Shown: positions 57,006-64,000 of the stretch, one piece after another
Position numbering within the stretch: position 1 is the first letter of the stretch
Layout: the number at the start of each line of letters is the position of its first letter
Assembly (NCBI RefSeq): GCF_019464495.1
Contig: NZ_CP080492.1
Span: forward strand, 1,550,001 to 1,614,000
Length of the DNA stretch: 64,000 nt
DNA from: Leucobacter luti
GTDB lineage: Bacteria; Actinomycetota; Actinomycetes; Actinomycetales; Microbacteriaceae
Reading direction: 5' to 3'
Program-made: the position numbers and the translations under genes
Notes under the pieces: model-generated
Databases searched by the model: none
Seen by the model: the letters and a program-made list of their open reading frames with translations, nothing else
Told to the model about the DNA's origin: nothing

Positions 57006-57371
57006 GTGACCAGCACCACCACCCCTCAGCCCACCCGTTCGACCGCGACCCTCCAGCTCGTCCGCGGGCTCTTCCAGCTCGTTGCGATCGTCGCGATCAC
57101 CGTCTGGGGATTCCTCGCCTGGCCGCTCCCCTTCCCCGGCATTCTGACCGGCCTCGGACTGATGGCACTCGCGGTGCTGCTGTGGGCGCTGTTCCTATCG
57201 CCGCGGCCCGTGCTGCGCGTCGACCGCTTCGCGGCCGCGCTGTTCGAGCTGCTGCTGCTCGCCGCCGCCGTCGGGGCGATCCTGAGCCTCGGGATCTTCT
57301 GGGTGTGGCCCGCACTGTTCGGCGTTGCTGGCGCCGTGGTCGGTTACCTATCCTCGCGCCGCGCACGGTAG
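57006..57371 (+). CDS. Small membrane protein, DUF2568/YrdB-like
   Basis: 121 residues from the GTG at 57006. Four hydrophobic segments (VAIVAITVWGFLAW, GILTGLGLMALAVLLWALFL, FELLLLAAAVGAILSLGIFW, ALFGVAGAVVGYLSS) separated by short loops; pattern LFLSPRPVLRVDRF before the third. The family has no known function. A TACCAT element at 56994-56999, six bases before the GTG, suggests a leaderless mRNA. Confidence 0.78.
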   Translation: MTSTTTPQPTRSTATLQLVRGLFQLVAIVAITVWGFLAWPLPFPGILTGLGLMALAVLLWALFLSPRPVLRVDRFAAALFELLLLAAAVGAILSLGIFWVWPALFGVAGAVVGYLSSRRAR

Positions 57372-57449
57372 CCAGCACCGAAGCGTGACAGGTCGCTCAC
57401 AGCGTTGCGCCGCCGCGGCGCCCGATGGCGCCCGCGCGGAATAGGGACC

Positions 57450-57470
57450 ATGGCCCCGCCGTTGCACTGA
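57450..57470 (+). CDS. Possible 6-codon leader ORF before the LLM oxidoreductase
   Basis: ATG at 57450 with AGGGA upstream, six codons (MAPPLH), stop TGA at 57468-57470, then two bases and the next ATG. Could couple translation to the following gene, which lacks its own ribosome site. Very short, so weak. Confidence 0.25.
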   Translation: MAPPLH

Positions 57471-57472
57471 CC

Positions 57473-58546
57473 ATGACTCTTCCTCGCGCTGTCGCCGGCG
57501 CCTCCGCAGACGAGCTGATCCTCGGTCTCGACACGTTCGGCGACGTCACCTTCGCCCCAGACGGTAGCCGCAATTCCGACGCGCAGGTGCTGCGCGACGT
57601 CGTAGCGCAGGCCACACTCGCGGATCAGCTGGGCGTCGATGCGATCACGCTCGGGGAGCACCACCGCGACGATTTCGCGATCAGCTCTCCCGAGATCGCA
57701 CTCGCGGCGATCGCGGGGAAGACCGAACGGATCCTGCTCGGCACTGGCGTCACTGTGCTGTCAAGCGACGACCCGGTGCGGGTATACGAGCGATTCGCGA
57801 CGCTCGACGCCGTGAGCTCCGGGCGCGCAGAGGTGATCCTGGGTCGGGGCTCCTTTACCGAGTCGTTCCCACTGTTCGGGTACCGGTTGGAAGACTACGA
57901 CACCCTGTTTTCCGAGAAGCTCGAACTCTTTGCGAGGCTGCGCAGCGAAGGGCCCGTGACGTGGTCCGGCCGCCACCGCACTCCGCTCGTCGAGCAGGAG
58001 GTGTACCCGAAGACAGAACAGCCGAATGGGGTCAACGCCTGGATCGGTGTCGGCGGCAGTCCGCAGTCCGTGCTTCGCTCGGTACAGATCGGAATTCCGA
58101 TGATGCTCGCCATCATCGGCGGCGCCCCAGAACGCTTCCTGCCGTTCGCCAACCTCTACCGGCAGACCCAGGCGGAGCTGGGTCGCGAGCAGATGCCGCT
58201 CGGCGTGCACTCGCCCGGGCACATCGCCGAGAACGACGCAGAAGCGCGTGACCAGCTGTGGCCGCATTTTGAGACGAATCGGAATCGGATCGGTGCCGAG
58301 CGCGGCTGGCCAGCGACAACACGCGCCGAGTTCGAGCGCGAGGCCGACTCCGGCTCGCTGTACGTCGGCTCGCCAGAGACTGTGGCGCAGCGGATCGCGG
58401 CGACCGTGCGCACGCTCGGCGCGGATCGCTTCGACCTGAAGTACTCGAACGGCACGATGCCGCACGCGCAGCAGCTGCGCAGCATTGAGCTCTACGGGAC
58501 TGTGGTGATCCCGCGCGTGCGCGAGTTGCTGCGCACTGCTGACTAG
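57473..58546 (+). CDS. LLM-class flavin-dependent oxidoreductase
   Basis: About 357 residues from the ATG at 57473; an in-frame ATG at 57425 would add 16. The luciferase-like monooxygenase (F420/FMN) fold is shown by LILGLDTFGDVTFAPD, LGVDAITLGEHHRDDFAISS, ERILLGTGVTVLSSDDPVRV, LDAVSSGRAEVILGRGSF, GVHSPGHIAENDAEA and the C-terminal YVGSPETVAQRIAATVRTLG. These enzymes use FMNH2 or F420 to oxidise small molecules. The substrate is unknown. Its stop overlaps the convergent LacI gene by four bases. Confidence 0.9.
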   Translation: MTLPRAVAGASADELILGLDTFGDVTFAPDGSRNSDAQVLRDVVAQATLADQLGVDAITLGEHHRDDFAISSPEIALAAIAGKTERILLGTGVTVLSSDDPVRVYERFATLDAVSSGRAEVILGRGSFTESFPLFGYRLEDYDTLFSEKLELFARLRSEGPVTWSGRHRTPLVEQEVYPKTEQPNGVNAWIGVGGSPQSVLRSVQIGIPMMLAIIGGAPERFLPFANLYRQTQAELGREQMPLGVHSPGHIAENDAEARDQLWPHFETNRNRIGAERGWPATTRAEFEREADSGSLYVGSPETVAQRIAATVRTLGADRFDLKYSNGTMPHAQQLRSIELYGTVVIPRVRELLRTAD

Positions 58547-59511
58547 GGCGTCTGCGGCGGGGTCACGATGAGCGCCTCGTGACGCACATACTCACTGTCG
58601 GTCGCTGCGCCATCAATGACGCGGAGCAGCAGTTCGGCGGCCGCGCGGCCGTACTCACGCGGCCGCAAGTCCACTCCGACGACGCGGGCCGGACCGGGCT
58701 CGGCAGCCATCGTGCCCAGTCGCACGCTGGCCCCGATCCCCTGTGCTTGCAGTGCGAGCGCGTGCGGCACGACGCTCTGCGCCACCCACAGAAGGGCGTC
58801 GTGGCCGGCAGCCTCTGCGGCGACGAGCGCCTCAGCAATTTCAGTGTCGGTGGGCGAGACAGGCACCCGGATCACCAGCGCGGCACGATGATGGATGGCG
58901 CACCAGTCACCGTATCCGGCTACGACATCGCCAGCCCAGAGCGGCTCCCGCGGCGTGGCGATCGCGGCAATCGCCGGTCGTGCTGCGCCCTGTGCGGCAA
59001 GAGCGTCGAGCACCTCGCCCGCGAGCCCGCGATGATCGGCCGCAATCCACGCCGCAACGCGCTCGTGCCCGTCGCCGCGATATTCGCCGACGGCCACGAT
59101 CGGCGCGGATCCGAGGCCGGAGGTCGCGGCGGGGAACGTATCGGGCGTGGGATCGACCACAAGCAGGCCATCGATCTGCGGCCGGGAATCACTCGTCGCC
59201 TCCGCTGTGCGCAGCAATAGGTCCAATCCCGTCGCCGCGGCAACATCACCAACCCCGAAGGCGAACTCCATGTAAAACGCGAGCTCACGGAGATCAACGG
59301 GCAGGTGCAGCCCGATCGCGCCGTGTCGGCCTCCGCGCAGCCGCTGTGCCGCGCGATTCGAGACGTACCCCATTCGCTCGGCCTGCGAGAGCACTCGCTG
59401 TTTCGTCTCCTCGGACACCCTTCCTCGACCGTGCAGTGCCGAAGACACCGCCGTCTTCGATATCCCGAGCGCCCGCGCAATGTCAACGATTGTCACGTCG
59501 GAAGAGCCCAT
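58543..59511 (-). CDS. LacI-family transcriptional regulator
   Basis: 322 residues. N-terminal LacI helix-turn-helix (TIVDIARALGISKTAVSSAL, then GRVSEETKQRVLSQAERMGYV, hinge RAAQRLRGG) followed by a periplasmic-binding-type sensor domain (about 60-322; IGLHLPVDLRELAFYMEF, DGLLVVDPTPD, GVDLRPREYGRAAAELLLRV). It diverges from the MFS transporter with a palindromic operator between them, so it probably represses the transporter-amidohydrolase unit and itself until a ligand binds. Confidence 0.92.
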   Translation of the reverse strand: MGSSDVTIVDIARALGISKTAVSSALHGRGRVSEETKQRVLSQAERMGYVSNRAAQRLRGGRHGAIGLHLPVDLRELAFYMEFAFGVGDVAAATGLDLLLRTAEATSDSRPQIDGLLVVDPTPDTFPAATSGLGSAPIVAVGEYRGDGHERVAAWIAADHRGLAGEVLDALAAQGAARPAIAAIATPREPLWAGDVVAGYGDWCAIHHRAALVIRVPVSPTDTEIAEALVAAEAAGHDALLWVAQSVVPHALALQAQGIGASVRLGTMAAEPGPARVVGVDLRPREYGRAAAELLLRVIDGAATDSEYVRHEALIVTPPQTP

Positions 59512-59573
59512 GAGCTTCAGTCTAGAGCCAGCTTCACTCGCTCCGCGGCGGGGCAGGAATCAGCGAGGCGGAT

Positions 59574-59634
59574 TTGCGAGCCGTCGTTCCTCCCCGTATA
59601 TTTGCGGGATGCGGGAACGTTCCCGCATCCCGCA
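59574..59634 (+). promoter_or_regulatory. Promoter with an overlapping 32-bp perfect palindrome (LacI operator)
   Basis: TTGCGA (59574-59579), 17-base spacer, TATATT (59597-59602), directly followed by a perfect 32-base palindrome at 59603-59634 whose half-site is TGCGGGATGCGGGAAC and whose centre is ACGT (59617-59620), with the central CpG typical of LacI operators. The transcription start falls inside the palindrome, so bound LacI would block initiation. It drives the MFS gene at 59721. Confidence 0.85.
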
Positions 59635-59720
59635 TCGTGCACCGCGCCCGGTGCGCGCATCACCCGAGCACTGCGCCCCGATCGCGCGCCACCTCTTTCA
59701 CCCAGACAAAGGAGTCACCT

Positions 59721-60989
59721 GTGTCAACCACCACCGCCCCCGCTTCAAGCGGGCTCGCCGCCCTGACCGGGAAAGTCATCATGGGCTTTGTCGGCACCTG
59801 GGTCATCGCGCTCATGGCCGCGAACCTCGTGCCGGTGCTCATCGCCGCGATGGTGCAGGATCTCGGCGTCGACATTGCGACGGCTGGGGCGCTCGCAACG
59901 GGCATGACCGCCGGATCAGCCCTCGCGATGTTTGTCACCACGCGGTTCATTGCCCATGCAGATCGCCCGAAGCTCGGCCGGATCGGGCTCGTCGCCATGA
60001 TCCTCGGCTACGGGATCGCGGCTGCGCTGCTCACCACCCCGGCCGTCATGGGCGGGCTGATGCTCGGCGGGATCGGCGCGGGCATCATGATCGCGACCGG
60101 CACGGCCGCCGCGTCATCGACCCAGAATCCCGACCGCACCGTCACCACGGTGATGGTCATCAACCGCGTCGGCGCGACCGCGCTGTTGGCGCTCGCACCG
60201 CTGTTTCACAACGATCTGCGCTCCGTGCTCATCGTGATCACGGCGCTCGGCGTGCTCGGCCTCATCCTCGCAGGCGGCCTGCCGAACCTGCCGGGGTTCC
60301 CCGCACAGTCCTCAGCCACCTCCACGGCGTCCGCGCACGGCGCTGTGACCACGAGCGCGCCAACCACCACGGAGCGCGCCATCACCACCACGGCAATCGT
60401 GCTCGCAATCTCGATGTGCCTGTGGTCCCTCACGGAAGACATGGTCTACTCGATGACCAGCGTGCTCGCGACCCAGGCCGGCATCTCGCCCGAGACCTCC
60501 GGCATGCTGCTCGCTGGCAAAGTCGGCGGCGGACTCATCGGTGCACTGCTCGCCCCGCTCGCGCTGCGCTGGCTCGGCCGAAGCTGGTCGCTCGTCATCA
60601 TCATCGCGATCAGCACCGTCACCAAGTTCATCATGATCACGAGCGGCTCAGCCGTCGCGTACGGCACCTCCATCATCGTCTGGGGTGTGATGTACGGCGC
60701 GATCCTCGTGCTCGTCACCGGCCTCGCAGCGGTGATGGACGTCACCGGCCGCGTCGGCGTCATCGTCTCAGGCTTTTACCTCGCTGGCGTGGCGTTCGGT
60801 CCGCTGATCGGCGGTCAGCTCGTTGGCACCCTGAGCCCGCTGCAGTACGCCCTCGTGGTCACGGCCCCAAGCGTGGTGTTTGGTGCAGCGCTCTTCATCA
60901 TCTCGCGCAGCCGCCGCAAGTTTGAGGACGGCAACACGACCGCGGTCGCCGTAGCGCAGTCCCCCGCTCCCGCCGCCGCGCGCGACTAG
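59721..60989 (+). CDS. MFS transporter
   Basis: 422 residues from the GTG at 59721 with AAAGGAG six bases upstream; longer upstream frames overlap the promoter and operator and are spurious. About 12 membrane helices in two halves separated by a charged loop (about residues 195-215; TTSAPTTTERAITT). No clear family signature to name the substrate. It is followed after 26 bases by the second amidohydrolase, so import and hydrolysis (or hydrolysis and export) are coupled under the LacI regulator. Confidence 0.85.
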   Translation: MSTTTAPASSGLAALTGKVIMGFVGTWVIALMAANLVPVLIAAMVQDLGVDIATAGALATGMTAGSALAMFVTTRFIAHADRPKLGRIGLVAMILGYGIAAALLTTPAVMGGLMLGGIGAGIMIATGTAAASSTQNPDRTVTTVMVINRVGATALLALAPLFHNDLRSVLIVITALGVLGLILAGGLPNLPGFPAQSSATSTASAHGAVTTSAPTTTERAITTTAIVLAISMCLWSLTEDMVYSMTSVLATQAGISPETSGMLLAGKVGGGLIGALLAPLALRWLGRSWSLVIIIAISTVTKFIMITSGSAVAYGTSIIVWGVMYGAILVLVTGLAAVMDVTGRVGVIVSGFYLAGVAFGPLIGGQLVGTLSPLQYALVVTAPSVVFGAALFIISRSRRKFEDGNTTAVAVAQSPAPAAARD

Positions 60990-61015
60990 TCCCCCACACA
61001 GCCTCAGGAGTCACG

Positions 61016-62667
61016 ATGTCCCAGCAGCAGCAGCACCAACAGCCGTTCGCCGAGCGCATTGTCGTCGCGGATCGCGTCCACACCTTCGCTCAGGCCAGCC
61101 CGCCGGCAGCGCAGAGCACCGCGCTGTCCGCGCTCCCGACCGCGGTCGCCCTCGCGGGTGATCGCGTGCTCGCCGTCGGCACGGTGGAGAGCCTGGGCGA
61201 GGTGGCTGGACCGGACACCCAGATTGAGACACACCCAGGTGCCACAATCGTGCCGGGGCTCGTGGACGGCCACACGCACATCGTGTTTGGACTCGAGCTC
61301 ACCCGTGGCGAGCAGCTCACGGACCTCTCACTGGCCGCGGCCCAAGATCGCATGGCGCGTGCTGCAGCTGCTGCAGCGCCGGGCGAGTGGGTGTTCGGTT
61401 GGGGCGTCGACCCCAATATCTTCACAGACACCGGCTTCACTGGCCGGATCTTTGATGAGGCGACGGGCGACCGGCCCATGTTCCTGCGCATGCGTGATGC
61501 CCACTCGGCCGTCATTAACTCCGCGGCAATCTCCCTCGTTGGCCTCACCGGAGCCGAGACGTTCCCAGACGAGTCAGCGGTCGGAGTTGCCGCAGATGGC
61601 ACACCAACCGGGTACCTGCTGGAGCTCGCCGCGATGGATCTCGTGCTCGCACAGGTCCCGGCCGAACCGATCGAGGTGCGCGCCGAACGGCTCACCGCCG
61701 TACTCACGGGGATGGCAGCGTCGGGCCTCACCGGCACGCACGTGATGGACTTTCACCCTGGGAGCCGCGAAGTGCTTGAACTGCTCGAGGAGCGCGGCGA
61801 GCTGCCCGTGCGGCTGCGGTTCTCCCCATGGTGCCGCCAGGCGCCAATGAGGCGGTGCTGGCCGAGTTCGCGGCCCTGCAGGGTCTCCACGGTCGCCGCT
61901 GGCGTGTCGAGGGCGTGAAGTTCATGATCGACGGCACCGTCGACAACGGCTCGGCCTGGCTCGCGGCGCCCGACTGCTACGGCGAGGGCCTCCGGTCCAT
62001 CTGGACCGACACCGAGGCCTACCGTCATGCGCTGCGCTACTTCGCTGAGCGCGGGATCGCCACCGCAACCCACGCGATCGGCGACCGCGGAGTCGCGTTC
62101 GTACTCGACGCCATCGAGTCGCTCGGAGCGACGGCGCAGCTCGCGGCACACCGGATCGAGCACATCGAGACGATCCCGGACGACACTGTGCCCCGCTTCG
62201 CGGCACTGGGGGTGGCGGCGAGCATGCAGCCGATCCACGGCACCAGGCACACGCGAGCCGACCGCAGCGATAACTGGTCGATCCGGCTGGGCGACGAGCG
62301 CGCGGGTCACGGCTGGCGGTGCAAAGACCTGCGTGACTCAGGAGCGGTGCTCGCACTCGGAAGCGACTGGCCAGTCACCCCGTTTGATCCGCGCGAGATG
62401 ATGGCGGAGACGATCCTCCGCTTCCCGCTGGCACAGCCCGAGCTCGCACCAGTACAGCCCGAGCAAGCGCTCTCCGCGCGCGAGGCGCTCGAGGGCTACA
62501 CCGTGCACGCCGCGCGCGCGATCGGCGCGGCAGACGAGGGCACGATCACGCCTGGTGCGCGGGCAGCGCTCACCGTATTCGCCGGTGATCCGCTCGCGCT
62601 CACGCCGCAGGAACTCGCGACTGTGGGGGTCGTTGCGACCTACGTCGACGGGCGGCCTGTCGGCTAA
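61016..62667 (+). pseudogene. YtcJ-like amidohydrolase, frame interrupted
   Basis: ATG at 61016 with CAGGAG upstream. Frame 1 has VPGLVDGHTHIVFGLEL (metal-binding H-x-H), EWVFGWGVDPNIF, RDAHSAVINSAA and ends its useful part at VRLRFSP. Frame 2 continues with MVPPGANEAVLAEF, EGVKFMIDGTVDNGSAWL, THAIGDRGVAFVLDAI, HRIEHIETI, GVAASMQPIHGT, LALGSDWPVTPFDPREMM and GTITPGARAALTVFAGDPL. Adding one C in the run 61824-61827 joins them into about 550 residues, the normal length for YtcJ-like hydrolases. Operon partner of the MFS gene. Confidence 0.82.
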
Positions 62668-62680
62668 GGCACACCACAGT

Positions 62681-62723
62681 ATGCGAATGGGCGGGGCACC
62701 AGTGGTACCCCGCCCATTCGCAT
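62681..62723. terminator. Bidirectional terminator between the amidohydrolase and C45 peptidase genes
   Basis: Sixteen-base perfect arms (62681-62696 with 62708-62723), between convergent genes. The loop itself holds a short palindrome (ACCAGTGGT). Confidence 0.95.
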
Positions 62724-62730
62724 CTCCCCG

Positions 62731-63795
62731 CTACGCCGTCAGCGTGCGCCAGGTGCCCGTCTCCGCCTCGGGCGGCATCCCGTCGAGGATCCGGATCGTG
62801 TGCGCCGCCGGATCGGTGATGATGGTCGCGAGCGTCGCCCAGCGCTCACCGAATTCCTTGCTCATGTCGGCCACACAGGTCAGTGGCGGCTGCTCAGGCG
62901 TGGACAGCAGCAGTTTGACCAGCTCATCCGTCGCGCTCGGCAGACCGGCGGCGAGCCGCTCGCGCACGAGAGCGAGCCGCGCAGAAGAGTCCGGCTCGTA
63001 GATCTCGGTCTTCTGGCTCGCGAGCGGCGTCGCGTGCTGGAAATGGTTCGTGCGCTGCACAGAGCCGTCGACCTCGGGAATCGGGAAGATACCGTCCGGG
63101 CTCATCTCGACTGAGACAGCACCGGTGGCATCCACCATCGTGAACGCGGACGAGGAAGTGATGGGCGCGCTGCGGATCAGCTCGAGCGCCTCCGCAATCG
63201 TGGCGCACTCTGCGAGGACGACGCGCGACAGCACGTGCATCGGAACACCCTCTGGCCGATCGTGCGCGTGCCCGAGGATGTTGAAGTGCAGGCCAAGCCC
63301 AGCCTCGTTCATGCCGATCTTGCTCACGATGCCCTGCTCGGTGAGCCCCACGAACCGATAGCCGGGCCCAGTGACCTCGTGCGTGTGCCAGAACGAGTCA
63401 AACTCGATGTGCCAGTCCCAGGTCTGCACGCCAAAGCGGGCGCCGTCGATCACGGCGGTGACTGTCGAGCACTCGTGCGACGCCTTGTTGCCGAGCGCGA
63501 TGATCTCGGTGCGTGCGTTCAGCGCGACCACCTGGGCGACGCTGATTCCCGCGCCCTCCGCGATCCCAGCGAGCTCCTCGACCACGGCAGGGCGCCAAGA
63601 CGCGAGCGTTGCCAACACGGCTTCGACGCCGGCCTGCTGGCGCTCCGCGGACACCTCGAGTGCGCGGAACAGGCCCTCGTAGTTTGCGGCGGCATCCGGG
63701 AGGGTCTCCCGCAGCGCCGCACCCCGCGCCAGGCCGAGTTCACGCGCGGTGTCCCCCGCGATCTCGATGTGCAGTCGGTTCGTCTTCTCGGTCAT
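62731..63795 (-). CDS. C45-family Ntn-hydrolase (acyl-CoA:6-aminopenicillanate acyltransferase-like)
   Basis: 354 residues from the ATG at 63795 (AGGAC upstream); the longer frame is not needed. The N-terminal nucleophile is the cysteine near residue 109 in ALGNKASHECSTV, preceded by NARTEI; members self-cleave before that cysteine to become active. Then DGARFGVQTWDWHIE, EAGLGLHFNILGHA, VVLAECATIAEALELI, RTNHFQHATPLAS and LLSTPEQPPLTCVADM. The family includes acyltransferases and amidases acting on N-acyl amino acids, peptides and beta-lactam nuclei. No signal peptide. Convergent with the amidohydrolase and possibly part of the same scavenging function. Confidence 0.87.
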   Translation of the reverse strand: MTEKTNRLHIEIAGDTARELGLARGAALRETLPDAAANYEGLFRALEVSAERQQAGVEAVLATLASWRPAVVEELAGIAEGAGISVAQVVALNARTEIIALGNKASHECSTVTAVIDGARFGVQTWDWHIEFDSFWHTHEVTGPGYRFVGLTEQGIVSKIGMNEAGLGLHFNILGHAHDRPEGVPMHVLSRVVLAECATIAEALELIRSAPITSSSAFTMVDATGAVSVEMSPDGIFPIPEVDGSVQRTNHFQHATPLASQKTEIYEPDSSARLALVRERLAAGLPSATDELVKLLLSTPEQPPLTCVADMSKEFGERWATLATIITDPAAHTIRILDGMPPEAETGTWRTLTA

Positions 63796-63927
63796 GTCCT
63801 GTGCTTTCTCGGGTTCTTGATGGGAGCGGTGCGGCCAACAGCCGGATGCTCTGAGGAGGGGCGTATGGGGTCGACAAAGCTGCGCCGACGGAATCATCGG
63901 TCCCGCGGGCAGCGGTGGGAGTGAGCG

Positions 63928-64000
63928 CTAGGTGCCGAGCAGCGCGTCGCGCAGACCACGGCGCGGTTTCCATCCCGGCCGCGGGGCGGAGGCAATCAGC
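63928..64000 (-). CDS. C-terminal end of an unidentified gene (partial)
   Basis: An open frame enters from the right edge and ends at the TAG complementary to 63928-63930. The visible residues (LIASAPRPGWKPRRG, then LRDALLGT) show only a basic, Pro/Arg-rich end, and no family can be named. The gap from here to the C45 gene contains no other gene that I can support. Confidence 0.35.
   Translation of the reverse strand, partial: LIASAPRPGWKPRRGLRDALLGT

Overview
The window is high-GC DNA with dense, mostly operonic gene packing. Its content points to an actinobacterium of the Microbacteriaceae type, perhaps Leucobacter-like. Pointers are a Tad-pilus ATPase beside acs, PASTA-bearing bifunctional penicillin-binding proteins followed by a metallophosphoesterase, surface proteins ending in LAXTG (the class E sortase pattern), a very long Ala/Pro-rich DnaX, and several genes that look leaderless. 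The genus is inferred. No rRNA, tRNA, CRISPR array, insertion sequence or prophage was seen.

Layout. 1-4997: tadA, acetyl-CoA synthetase, a small HTH protein, RidA and a DUF4177 micro-gene. 5542-13025: two tandem 875-residue penicillin-binding proteins, a metallophosphoesterase and LtrA. 13128-18061: a response regulator, a divergent unusual two-part sensor kinase and a thioester-domain surface adhesin. 18167-28202 (all minus): pta-ackA, dnaX, recR, lysC and asd, covering acetate overflow, replication/repair and aspartate-family amino acids. 28315-32550: two divergent winged-helix regulators around an AT-rich operator, SRP RNA, and a wall-anchored S8 protease. 32744-40841: a heterodimeric ABC exporter, a GH18 protein and a divergent processive glycosyltransferase. 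41049-46766: a baeRF-like protein, rplL-rplJ with an attenuator leader, a P-type ATPase and an OmpR-type regulator. 46988-50415: a YqaJ-type nuclease and a PH-domain/flotillin/NfeD membrane module. 50543-64000: a peptide-type ABC importer (with a permease-ATPase-ATPase fusion), two amidohydrolases, an LLM oxidoreductase, a LacI regulator with a 32-bp perfect palindrome, an MFS transporter and a C45 acyltransferase-like peptidase. Together the last group looks like a regulated scavenging region for small amide or peptide compounds.

Main caution. Seven genes are split between reading frames at nine places. Eight of the nine are repaired by adding one base, with a G or C run at or next to each break. 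Systematic homopolymer undercalling in the assembly explains this better than decay, because an essential gene (dnaX) is among those hit. I list these genes at their full repaired span and mark each break. Most biologically interesting are the tandem penicillin-binding proteins, whose glycosyltransferase halves have been homogenised while the rest diverged; the divergent regulators with His/Gly-rich tails; the double-module sensor kinase; and the GT2/GH18 polysaccharide pair.
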